From NCBI GenBank assembly GCA_947565185.1, contig CANODU010000013.1, positions 1 to 32,950 on the forward strand: DNA of 32,950 nucleotides, written 5' to 3'. Source of the stretch: an uncultured Eggerthellaceae bacterium (GTDB lineage: Bacteria > Actinomycetota > Coriobacteriia > Coriobacteriales > Eggerthellaceae). This document shows positions 23,204 through 31,332 of this stretch, one piece after another. Position 1 is the first letter of the stretch. Each line of letters begins with the position of its first letter. The position numbers were made by a program, and so were the translations under genes. The notes under the pieces are model-generated. The model saw only the letters and a program-made list of their open reading frames with translations, was not told where the DNA came from and did no database searches.

Positions 23204-24213
23204 TGAAAGCTGCGGTGGTGTCGGTGCTGGATGTGCTGGGCGAACGTGACGCGCAATTCGTCGTTCCCATCTTCCAGCGCGTGTATTCTTGGACCGCGCG
23301 CGAATGCACGGACCTGTTGGATGATGTCATGCGCGCTGGTCGCACGGAAGCATCGCATTTCATGGGGCCGCTGCTCGTCTCCCGCGCAGCTGACGCGCCT
23401 GGGGACGTGCGTACGATGCAGGTCATCGACGGTCAGCAGCGCATGACCACGCTCACGCTCATGTTGCTGGCCTTCGTGCAGCATCTGGAAACCCGTGGCA
23501 GCAAGGATGCGGAGCGGGCGCTGCATGTGCGCGAGCGCTACTTGGTCTGCAACGGCGGACAAGAACCGAAGCTGGTGCTTTCCTTCACAGACGAGGCTAT
23601 GTTGGAATACCTTTTGGGCCTGCGCGAAGAGCCTGAGGATGTAGCTAAGCGCTTGGTCGAGAATCTCTCTGTGTTCGTAGAGAGGATGGCCCAAGAGGAT
23701 TTTGATGCAGATGCGTTCTGGTTGGGATGTGTGAAGCTGGAGGTGCTGTCCATCCGGCTTGAAGCGGCAGATTCGCCGCAGGAGGTGTTCGAGAGCCTGA
23801 ATGCGAAGGGCAAGCGGCTTGCCATCGAAGACTTGGTGCGCAATGCCATCTTGCAGAGTGCACCAGGAGATGCGCAGGCCCAGGCGTTGTATCAAGGCTC
23901 ATGGTTGCCGTTGGAAGAGCAGGTGGAAGCCCTCCCCCATATGAGCATGGAGGATGTCCTTTGCTCGTGGATCGCTGCGCGCCATGAGGATGTGTATCTG
24001 GATTCCAAGAGCGAGGTGTTCCCTCTCTTCAAAGAGAGCTTGGAGGTCTCCTTCGATGGAGATTGCGCGCGCCTTCTGGAAGATGTGCGCGCGTACGCGG
24101 AGCGACTGTCTGCAAGCGAGCAATGGCGCCGCCAGCAGATGGATGAGCTGGATCGGTGGCTGCAAGGCAAGCCGCGGACCATCATCTCTGAGCGCAAGCT
24201 CTTCGGCGACTGA
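23203..24213 (+). CDS. DUF262 (GmrS/ParB-nuclease-like) protein B
   Basis: This 336-residue protein is a diverged paralogue of the preceding one: VPIFQRVYSW (21-30), HFMGPLL, VIDGQQRMTT (74-83) and FESLNAKGKRLAIEDLVRN. It is likewise DUF262-only, ending in a charged helical region (LDRWLQGKPRTIISERKLF) with no HNH motif. AAGGAGG lies inside the 3' end of gene A, and the TGATG overlap couples translation, which favours a 1:1 heteromer. The pair probably arose by duplication. Roles in nucleotide-dependent nucleic-acid restriction are inferred from the family. Confidence 0.88.
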   Translation: MKAAVVSVLDVLGERDAQFVVPIFQRVYSWTARECTDLLDDVMRAGRTEASHFMGPLLVSRAADAPGDVRTMQVIDGQQRMTTLTLMLLAFVQHLETRGSKDAERALHVRERYLVCNGGQEPKLVLSFTDEAMLEYLLGLREEPEDVAKRLVENLSVFVERMAQEDFDADAFWLGCVKLEVLSIRLEAADSPQEVFESLNAKGKRLAIEDLVRNAILQSAPGDAQAQALYQGSWLPLEEQVEALPHMSMEDVLCSWIAARHEDVYLDSKSEVFPLFKESLEVSFDGDCARLLEDVRAYAERLSASEQWRRQQMDELDRWLQGKPRTIISERKLFGD

Positions 24214-24308
24214 CGCTTGGCCATAGCCTGCTTTCGGCATGGGCGCTCTCGTCCCTCGTGCTAGACTGGCGCTTTGATGCTTGCCATTCACAGCGAAGGG
24301 AGGGCGCC

Positions 24309-24998
24309 ATGAATGCCAGGGGCAACGCCATGACGCCGGCGGGGCGCAAGGTTCGCAAGCCCCATGCGGTGCGTGAATACACGTTGGGCGAGGAGATCGC
24401 GAACTCCATCACCCATGGCATCGGCGCAGGCTTGGCTGTGGCGGCGCTCGTGCTGCTCATCGTCAAGTCCGTGACGGATGGCGCGGGCCTCCTCTTGCTC
24501 TCAGCGCTCTTCTTCGGCATCTCCCTCTTCGTGGAATACATGATGTCCACGATGTATCACGCCATCGCCCACGAGGGCGCGAAGCGCGTGTTCAAGGTGC
24601 TGGATCATAGCTGTATCTACCTGCTGATCGCTGGCACTTATACGCCCTATTGCTTGGTCACGCTGCTGTCGAATGGAGGATTCTGGCTCTTCTTGGGCAT
24701 CTGGGTGATGGCCATCATCGGAGTGGCGTTCGAGGCCTTCTGGACGTTTCGCCCGCGGTGGGTGTCAGTGGTGATCTATGTGGTCATGGGATGGTGCGTG
24801 ATCGCATTTTTGCCCGCGCTCTTTCAGCAGCTGGCACCCGCTGGGTTCTGGCTTCTGGTGGCAGGGGGCCTGAGCTACACGCTGGGAGCTGTGTTCTACA
24901 TCTTCAAGAAGGTGAAGTACATGCATTCGGTCTTCCACGTGTTCGTGCTGGCCGGATCCATCTTGCATTTCCTGTCCATCTACCTGTTCGTGATCTGA
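24309..24998 (+). CDS. Hemolysin III / PAQR-type membrane protein (YqfA-like)
   Basis: This 229-residue, seven-helix protein belongs to the UPF0073/hemolysin III family. It keeps the conserved polar residues of the PAQR fold: ITHGIG in helix 1, STMYHAI plus VLDHSCIYLLIAGTYTP in helices 2-3, and HSVFHVFVLAGSILHF in the last helix. The His, Asp and Ser residues form a zinc site in characterised PAQR proteins, where it supports a hydrolase-like activity. The name 'hemolysin' reflects family history only. GGGAGGG before the ATG at 24309 sets the start. It converges on the VanZ gene with a 12-base gap. Confidence 0.9.
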   Translation: MNARGNAMTPAGRKVRKPHAVREYTLGEEIANSITHGIGAGLAVAALVLLIVKSVTDGAGLLLLSALFFGISLFVEYMMSTMYHAIAHEGAKRVFKVLDHSCIYLLIAGTYTPYCLVTLLSNGGFWLFLGIWVMAIIGVAFEAFWTFRPRWVSVVIYVVMGWCVIAFLPALFQQLAPAGFWLLVAGGLSYTLGAVFYIFKKVKYMHSVFHVFVLAGSILHFLSIYLFVI

Positions 24999-25010
24999 GC
25001 GCTTTGGACC

Positions 25011-26042
25011 TCAAGGGATGAGGTCATAGGGCATGCAGCGGGCGAAGAGATAGAAGACGGCCAGTGCAAAGGCAGTGACGGGGAAGGCGAAGATCACCAA
25101 GAGCGTGATGGTGCGCGCGGCGTAGAAGCCGATGCGCAACCCACCGGTCCGCGGGCGCGTTTCGCAGCTCATGCGCACGAACATCCCTCCGGGCGTGCTG
25201 CCTTCGTGCATCCAGGGGATCAGCACCTCCACTACGACGAAGGATGCTACGAAGCAGACGATGAACATGGCCGATGCCGTCTGATCCAGACTGAGGCCGG
25301 GCAAGAGACAGGCACGGTGGAAGGCGAATTCGGAGGTCAGAGACGCCACCAGCCAGGGTATCAACGTGCAGAATCCCAAGATCATGGCATCTATCCACAG
25401 CGCGATGGCCCTTCGCACGAATCCGGGATCGTGCGTGATGGGCGGCTTTTCCTCAGGACGCCGGGGGATCGCCTTCGCTACGAGCGCAGCACAGAGCCAT
25501 CCCAGCATGCCACCGAGCACGTTCATGATGATGTCATCCACTTCGAAGGTGCGATAGGCGAAGGGATAGATCCCGAAGAGACCGGTGAGCTGGGCAGTCT
25601 CGATCAGCCCGGTGGTCAGGAGCGAGAGCGCGAACGTGGGCACAGGACCCAAGCGCAGAAGCGCTTTCGCGATGAAGCCGAACGGCACGAACAGCACGAT
25701 GTTGAACAACTGCTGTAGCACCGCTTTCAGGCCATCCTTCTGGATATCGACGATGAAGTTCAGCGGGTTCAGCTGCGGGGCGATGCCGTAGGTGATGCCG
25801 AGCCCGGAATCACCGGAAGGGAGGGGGTAGAGCGTGAAACAGGCGAGCCCGGCTAGGTAGAGCACGCTCACGTAGGCAGCCAACGCCGTAGTGGCTTTGA
25901 GGCGTCCGTCCCGGTGGTAGAGGAGGGCCAGGATGGGCAACGTGAGCGCGAAGGATAAGAACGGCCATGCGACCAAGGCAGCTTTGAAGCTGCCGCTGAA
26001 GTTGGACAGATATGACACGATCGCTCCCATCAAGGTCAACAT
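25011..26042 (-). CDS. VanZ-RDD fusion membrane protein
   Basis: The protein has about 343 residues and two membrane domains. The N-terminal 200 residues are VanZ-like, with LNPLNFIVDI, NIVLFVPFGFIAK, GLIETAQL and FEVDDIIMNVLGGMLGW. The last 130 residues are an RDD domain (RRAIALWIDAMILG..., then GGMFVRMSCETRPRTG). VanZ confers low-level teicoplanin resistance in enterococci, but most relatives, including VanZ-RDD fusions, have no known role. The start is uncertain: ATG at 26042 is the first good one and lacks a ribosome binding site, as does ATG 26030. A longer frame to 26156 begins inside an intergenic repeat and is rejected. Confidence 0.85.
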   Translation of the reverse strand: MLTLMGAIVSYLSNFSGSFKAALVAWPFLSFALTLPILALLYHRDGRLKATTALAAYVSVLYLAGLACFTLYPLPSGDSGLGITYGIAPQLNPLNFIVDIQKDGLKAVLQQLFNIVLFVPFGFIAKALLRLGPVPTFALSLLTTGLIETAQLTGLFGIYPFAYRTFEVDDIIMNVLGGMLGWLCAALVAKAIPRRPEEKPPITHDPGFVRRAIALWIDAMILGFCTLIPWLVASLTSEFAFHRACLLPGLSLDQTASAMFIVCFVASFVVVEVLIPWMHEGSTPGGMFVRMSCETRPRTGGLRIGFYAARTITLLVIFAFPVTAFALAVFYLFARCMPYDLIP

Positions 26043-26123
26043 AGCGGATGAGAGCGCATCTGTGCGATCTATGACAAGAATGTAAGGCGCGTCAGCGTGC
26101 GAAGGTCGAGTGGCATTTGGAAC

Positions 26124-26177
26124 CGTGGGTGTCGGCAACTGCCGGCACGTTTGCAAGATGCCGCTTACGCGTCATCT
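26124..26177 (-). repeat. Intergenic repeat, copy 2
   Basis: Read on the minus strand, this is the hairpin AGATGACGC/GCGGCATCT (26177-26156), seven spacer bases, then GTGCCGGCAGTTGCCGACAC followed by CCACG. The inverted repeat has one mismatch compared with copy 1. Homology continues into GGTTCC just beyond 26124. It starts six bases after the mnmA stop, in mnmA's orientation, and separates mnmA from the VanZ-RDD gene. Confidence 0.75.
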
Positions 26178-26183
26178 GTGGTG

Positions 26184-27287
26184 TCACTCAGGAGTAGTTT
26201 CGCTCACGGTGCCACCGCAAAGGACCGCGTCGCCCACATAGGCTACGGCAGACTGTCCTGGGGCAGGACGCGTCTGGGGCTCTTCAAGGCGGATGAGCGC
26301 CTTTCGGTCTTCTAGCAGCTGGATCTCTGCGGGAACCGGATCCTGGCGATAGCTCAGCTTCACGGTGACCGCGCAGGTACGCGGGCGGATATCGCCTGAG
26401 ATCACGTTCACGTCTTCCACGGCTACGATGCTGGTCAAGAGTCCTGCGCGCGGTGCCACGATGAGTCGCCCATGTGCCACGTCCTTTGCCTTCACATACA
26501 GCGGCTCCGCATTCGCGATGCCGATCCCCTTGCGCTGGCCAAGCGTATAGCGGATGAGCCCTTGGTGCTGCCCGCGCACCGCTCCCGTCTCGTCCACGAT
26601 GTCTCCCGGTGCGAAGGCGCGGGCGCCCATGCCGCATCGGCGCGCGATGAAGCTCACATGATCCCCGTCAGGAACGAAGCAGATGTCTTGGCTCTCTGCT
26701 TTCTGTGCATTGCCGAATCCATGCTCTGCTGCCAAGCAGCGCACTGCATCCTTCGTCAGGTTGCCCAAAGGGAAGAGCATGTGGGCCAGGTCGTCTTGGG
26801 TCAGATGATAGAGTACATAGCTCTGGTCCTTGTCAGGATCTACGGCGCGCAGGAGCTGCCAGGTTCCCGTGGAGGGATCGAGGGCGCGTCGCACATAATG
26901 GCCGGTAGCAACATAGCCCATGTCATGTGCGCGGCGCACCTGTTGCAAGCTTGCAAGCTTGAGCGTCCGGTTGCATTGGATGCAGGGGTTAGGCGTGCGT
27001 CCATCCAGATAGCTTGCGCAAAAGGTGTCGATCACACAGGTAGCGAACCGCTCCTTGAGATCCAGCGTGCCGTGGGGGATGCCCAGTCGTTGGCATACCT
27101 CACGTGCATCTTCGGCATCAGCGTTCTCCTTGGTGCCTTCGACATCGAAGAGCTCCATGGTGGCTCCGCGCACGTCAAAGCCCTCTTCGCACAAGAGCAA
27201 TGCGGCAACGGAGCTGTCCACACCGCCGCTCATGGCACAGAGGACCGTCTGGGATGTGGCGTTCTCATATGGATCGGTTGCAAGCAT
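26184..27287 (-). CDS. mnmA: tRNA-specific 2-thiouridylase MnmA
   Basis: This 367-residue protein is the expected length for MnmA, which puts sulfur on U34 of Lys, Glu and Gln tRNAs using ATP and a persulfide donor. It shows the PP-loop SGGVDSS (20-26), the catalytic Cys pair Cys102 (NPCIQCNR) and Cys203 (QDICFV), ATGHYVRR, DKDQSYVLY and the C-terminal GQHQGLIRYTLGQRKGIG and beta-barrel. The ATG at 27287 has only a weak ribosome binding site. It is divergent from the activase gene across 113 bases. No iscS/nifS-type sulfur donor gene is adjacent in the window. Confidence 0.95.
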   Translation of the reverse strand: MLATDPYENATSQTVLCAMSGGVDSSVAALLLCEEGFDVRGATMELFDVEGTKENADAEDAREVCQRLGIPHGTLDLKERFATCVIDTFCASYLDGRTPNPCIQCNRTLKLASLQQVRRAHDMGYVATGHYVRRALDPSTGTWQLLRAVDPDKDQSYVLYHLTQDDLAHMLFPLGNLTKDAVRCLAAEHGFGNAQKAESQDICFVPDGDHVSFIARRCGMGARAFAPGDIVDETGAVRGQHQGLIRYTLGQRKGIGIANAEPLYVKAKDVAHGRLIVAPRAGLLTSIVAVEDVNVISGDIRPRTCAVTVKLSYRQDPVPAEIQLLEDRKALIRLEEPQTRPAPGQSAVAYVGDAVLCGGTVSETTPE

Positions 27288-27400
27288 GGTGCAAGCGTAT
27301 CAGGGAGCGCGCGCAAGGGGAATGGGGATTCTGGATGGAGGCGCGCGGATTCGCTGCCTTTCCACGGGTACATCTGTTCTCAAGATGGCATAATGCGGGC

Positions 27401-30400
27401 ATGAAAGAGCAGAAGGATGAACAGTGGCGCGTGGGCATCGATGCCGGCTCCAAGACCATCAAGGTAGTGGTCTTGGATGAGTACGACCACGTCGTCTACT
27501 CTCTCTATCAGCGTCATCGCTCGAACATCCGTGACACGTTGCGCGATCTCTTGCATGAGCTCATCTGGATCAATGGGGACCTTTCCGCGCGGGTGAGCGT
27601 GACCGGTTCTGCCGGCATCAACGTGTCGAAGCTCTTGGGCGTTCCGTTCGTGCAGGAAGTGGTGGCTACTACCGAAGCTGTCAGGAATGCCATCCCTGAT
27701 GCGGACGCTATCGTGGAGTTGGGCGGCGAAGATGCGAAGGTGGTCTATCTCACCGGCGGCATGGAGCAGCGCATGAACGCCACGTGTGCCGGTGGCACGG
27801 GTGGTTTCATCGACACCATCGCATTCATGCTAGGCGTGCGTACATCAGAGATGAGCACGTTGGCTATGGGGGCGCAGCGCACCTATCCCATTGCCAGTCG
27901 GTGTGCGGTCTTTGCGCAGACCGACGTGCGTCCGCTTTTGAACGAGGGTGCGTCGAAGGCGGACATCGCTGCCAGCGTGCTGGATGCTGTGGTGCGTCAG
28001 ACGTTGGGTGGTCTTGCCTGCGGCAGGCCTCTCAGGGGCAAGGTGGTGTTCTTGGGTGGCCCGTTCCAATACATCCCGGAGCTGGTGAATCGCTTTCGCC
28101 GGACCTTAGGCTTGACCCACCAGGATGGGGTCAAGCCCGCTGATGCTCATCTGTTTCCCGCCATGGGTGCGGCGCTGTTAGGGGCAGCATCAGCGGAGCG
28201 GGTCCCGCTCTCGCACCTGGAAGCGCTCTTGGCTGATGGGTCTGCCAAGCTTGATGCAGAGGGCTTGCCTCGACTGGCGCCGCTCTTCTCCAATGCGGAT
28301 GAGCTGGAAGCGTTTCGGGAACGTCATGGGCAGGCGGTGTATCCCACCAAGCGCGCCTTCGATGCTGAAGGGCCCATCTATCTCGGGGTGGATGCAGGAT
28401 CGACCACGGTGAAGCTGGCGTTGATCGATGCAGAGGGGAATCTTCTGCATAGCGATTACCAGCCAAGCCGGGGGGATGTCATCCAGACTGTGCGCGATAT
28501 GCTGCTGGCCGCGCGCCGTGCGCTGCCGAAGGCCATGCTCAAGGGGCGCATCGCGCCTTACATCGCGCATGGAGTGGCAACAGGGTATGGGGAGGAGATG
28601 CTCATTCGGGCATTCGGCATGGATTCGGGCACGGTGGAGACCATGGCTCATGTCCGCGCTGCCCAGCATTTCTGTCCCGATGCCACGTTCGTGCTGGATA
28701 TCGGCGGCCAGGACATGAAGGCGCTGTGGCTTTCGGGCGGCTATGTGAGCGATGCGGTGTTGAATGAGGCCTGTTCCAGCGGCTGCGGGGCATTCATCGA
28801 AGGCACAGCCCATGGGCTCCATGCCACACCGGCTGCCTTCGCTTCGCTGGCGTTGGAAGCAGATGCTCCGGTGGATCTGGGCACGCGCTGCACGGTATTC
28901 ATGTCATCGCGTGTGAAGCATGCGCAGAAGGTGGGTGCGTCGGTTGCTGATATTGCAGCGGGTGCGGCTTATTCCATCGTGAACAATGCGCTCTTCCGTA
29001 TCATCGGCGCTGAGCGGACGACGACGCTGGGGGAGAAGGTGGTGGTGCAAGGCGGGACGTTCAAGTCCGATGCCGTGCTGCGTGCCTTTGAGCTGACTTG
29101 CGGCGTGGAGGCCATTCGTCCTGACCGGGCGCACCTGATGGGCGCCATCGGTGCTGCGCTCATCGCGCGCGATCGGGCATTGCAGGGACCGGATGCGTCT
29201 GTGAGCACGCTGGCTACGGAAGAAGAGCTTGAGGCAATGGAGGTCGTGCGGCGAACCGAAGCATGTACGGGATGCGCGAACGCCTGCAAGCTCACTATCG
29301 TCGATATGGGGAAGGAAAGACGGCTGGTCACAGGCAATCGCTGCGATGCGTGCCCTGAGCTCTCATGCGGAAAAGAGGAGCCCGCGCAGCTGCCGAATCT
29401 CATCGCACGTGAGCAGGCTCTTCTCAAAGCACCGCATGCCGGAGAAGCGGGAGCGAAGGTCGCCGAACGCTCATCTGTCAAGGTTGGGGTGATCGATGGC
29501 TTGGAGCTCTACCGGTTCATGCCGTTTTGGCGGGCGCTCGTTTCAGAGCTTGGGCTCACGGCGTTGCTCCCTTCGGAGGACATCAGCACAGCCTTGCGCT
29601 CCCGCGCTTGGGAGACGGTGCCCGCAGAGAGCGCCTGCTATCCTGCGAAGCTCGTGCATGCGAAGGCTCACAGCCTCCGCGATGCAGGAGCGGACGCCCT
29701 GCTGTTCCCTGATTTCGAACGCAGGAACCATTGTGCGGTGGCTTGCGGGTATGTGCGGGCGCTCAGGGACAGCGTCGAATGGTTGCGCGACGGTAGCGTG
29801 CAACTCGTGGCAGCTGAACTCTCTTCCGTGAAGCCGAAGAGCATCGTGGGCAACCCAAAGGATATCGAGCGCTTGATAGATGCATTCGCCCCGCTTTGCG
29901 AGCGGGCGGGCATGCCCCTTGAGGAAGGGGAGATGGAGCGTGCTCTCAAGGCGGCGCTTGAGGCTCAATGTTGCTTTGAAAGAACGTTGGCAGAGGAGAC
30001 GAAGGCTGCGCTTACGCAGGTGGAGGCGGATCCCGATGCACGAGGCGTGCTCGTGGTGGGGCGTCCCTATCATGTGGATCCCGCCGTCATGCACGGAGTG
30101 GATCAGATGCTGGGAGAGCTCGGGTTCACGGTGTTCGGCATGACGGGGCTTGGTCCGCAGTTGAGGGCGGTTGCGCATCGTCAGGAAGGGCTTCCCGAGT
30201 GGCGCGCAGCGAAGCGGCTCATGAAGGCGGCGCAGTTCGTTGTGGATCACCCTCAGGTGGAATTGGTCTGCTTGCAGTCATTCGGCTGTGGCTACGACGC
30301 AGCGTCCTTGGAGGAAGTTCGCGAGTACCTGGAGGCTCATGGACGGCCCTTCACATCGCTCAAGCTGGATGAGATGGTGGAGACGGCGCACATCCGCATC

Positions 30401-31201
30401 CGCTTGCGCACGTTGGCGGAATCCATCCGTGCAGCACGGCAGAATAGCTGTGCTGTCAGTCTGCCCGGATCGGAGGAATCCTTGCTCTTACGGGATGTTG
30501 GGGCGAAGGCAGTCCGCTTGCTTGATGAGCCGCTCTCTGATGAGGACCTGGCTGTGGCACGCACGTGCACGGTGAAGGATGCCTGCTTCACCGCGAACGT
30601 GTTGGCAGCCCGCGCTATCCGTCGCTTGCGGGAGGATCCTGACATAGAGACGGTGGTGGTGCCGAAGCCCTGTTCGGAGTGCTTGTGCGATGCTATTCCG
30701 CGCATGGTGGAGCGTGCATGCGGCCATGCGCCGCGCTTCGTCTGGGAGGAGGGCGCGGGCTCTGTAAGCGCGCAGGGTGCAAGCATTGATCCTGTGCCTC
30801 TGAGCGCTGCGGCGGGTGAGAGCAAAGGCGATCGTCCCAAGATCGGCATCATCGGGAATCCGCTTCTGGTGTTTGAACCCTATATGAATGATGGGCTCGT
30901 AGATCTTCTGGAAGGGCTGGGGTGCGAAGCGGTGCTCCCTGAGGAGGATGCGCTCTATACCGAAGATGTGCGCTATCTGGATCAGCTGCAGCGGTTTGCG
31001 GAACTGGGTGTGGCGCATGTGATCTATCTGCAATCATTTGGATGCGTGAAGGGGCATGTGCAGGCGCGCGGTGCGCATTATGAGCTTGCTGATCGCTTTC
31101 CGGACATGCCTGTGACCGTTTTGGATTACGATCCGGAGGCGTCAGCGTTGAATCGAGAGAACCGCGTGCGCCTCATAGCGGAGTCAGTAGGTCTTGCCTG
31201 A
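27401..31201 (+). CDS. Fused 2-hydroxyacyl-CoA dehydratase activase / HgdB-like protein (BcrA/BadFG family)
   Basis: This 1266-residue protein is of the COG1924-COG3580-COG3581 fusion type. It has a first BadF/BcrA ATPase domain (about 10-260; GIDAGSKTIK, ELGGEDAKV, NATCAGGTGGFIDTIA with Cys129), a second (about 328-590; GVDAGSTTVK, DIGGQDMKAL, ACSSGCGAF with Cys458), a Cys-rich segment (ACTGCANACK then CDACPELSC, around nt 29260-29380), a DUF2229 domain from about 693, and an HgdB-like C-terminal domain (to 1266). Known activators are ATP-driven [4Fe-4S] reductases acting on dehydratases; these giant fusions have no firm assigned substrate. The ATG at 27401 lacks an SD; the frame is open upstream to 27104, but that part is antisense to mnmA. 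It is somewhat shorter than the roughly 1400 residues I expect. Confidence 0.9.
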   Translation: MKEQKDEQWRVGIDAGSKTIKVVVLDEYDHVVYSLYQRHRSNIRDTLRDLLHELIWINGDLSARVSVTGSAGINVSKLLGVPFVQEVVATTEAVRNAIPDADAIVELGGEDAKVVYLTGGMEQRMNATCAGGTGGFIDTIAFMLGVRTSEMSTLAMGAQRTYPIASRCAVFAQTDVRPLLNEGASKADIAASVLDAVVRQTLGGLACGRPLRGKVVFLGGPFQYIPELVNRFRRTLGLTHQDGVKPADAHLFPAMGAALLGAASAERVPLSHLEALLADGSAKLDAEGLPRLAPLFSNADELEAFRERHGQAVYPTKRAFDAEGPIYLGVDAGSTTVKLALIDAEGNLLHSDYQPSRGDVIQTVRDMLLAARRALPKAMLKGRIAPYIAHGVATGYGEEMLIRAFGMDSGTVETMAHVRAAQHFCPDATFVLDIGGQDMKALWLSGGYVSDAVLNEACSSGCGAFIEGTAHGLHATPAAFASLALEADAPVDLGTRCTVFMSSRVKHAQKVGASVADIAAGAAYSIVNNALFRIIGAERTTTLGEKVVVQGGTFKSDAVLRAFELTCGVEAIRPDRAHLMGAIGAALIARDRALQGPDASVSTLATEEELEAMEVVRRTEACTGCANACKLTIVDMGKERRLVTGNRCDACPELSCGKEEPAQLPNLIAREQALLKAPHAGEAGAKVAERSSVKVGVIDGLELYRFMPFWRALVSELGLTALLPSEDISTALRSRAWETVPAESACYPAKLVHAKAHSLRDAGADALLFPDFERRNHCAVACGYVRALRDSVEWLRDGSVQLVAAELSSVKPKSIVGNPKDIERLIDAFAPLCERAGMPLEEGEMERALKAALEAQCCFERTLAEETKAALTQVEADPDARGVLVVGRPYHVDPAVMHGVDQMLGELGFTVFGMTGLGPQLRAVAHRQEGLPEWRAAKRLMKAAQFVVDHPQVELVCLQSFGCGYDAASLEEVREYLEAHGRPFTSLKLDEMVETAHIRIRLRTLAESIRAARQNSCAVSLPGSEESLLLRDVGAKAVRLLDEPLSDEDLAVARTCTVKDACFTANVLAARAIRRLREDPDIETVVVPKPCSECLCDAIPRMVERACGHAPRFVWEEGAGSVSAQGASIDPVPLSAAAGESKGDRPKIGIIGNPLLVFEPYMNDGLVDLLEGLGCEAVLPEEDALYTEDVRYLDQLQRFAELGVAHVIYLQSFGCVKGHVQARGAHYELADRFPDMPVTVLDYDPEASALNRENRVRLIAESVGLA

Positions 31202-31259
31202 TGGCATGAGAACACGTCGATGGAGCTGATGCGCCGTTGGGAGGCTGCCTCTGCGCTGG

Positions 31260-31290
31260 TTGATGCGGCTGCTCCGATGAGGTTTAGAAT
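31260..31290 (+). promoter_or_regulatory. Possible promoter of the SDR gene
   Basis: TTGATG (31260-31265) and TAGAAT (31285-31290) resemble -35 and -10 boxes, but the 19-base spacer is long. It would give a leader of about 36 bases before the SDR ATG. Confidence 0.3.
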
Positions 31291-31332
31291 CAGCTTGCAG
31301 ATATTTAAGATGATACGGAAAGAAGGTCGTCC

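Noticed and set aside
26043-26156. 38-residue N-terminal extension of the VanZ-RDD protein
   Set aside because: It would start at a TTG inside repeat copy 2, has no ribosome binding site and encodes polar sequence unlike a VanZ N-terminus.
27104-27400. 99-residue N-terminal extension of the activase
   Set aside because: It is antisense to the start of mnmA and is Arg/His-rich. The ATPase domain begins right after the ATG at 27401.
26472-27404. 310-codon plus-strand frame over mnmA
   Set aside because: It is antisense to a highly conserved tRNA-modification gene with all catalytic motifs.
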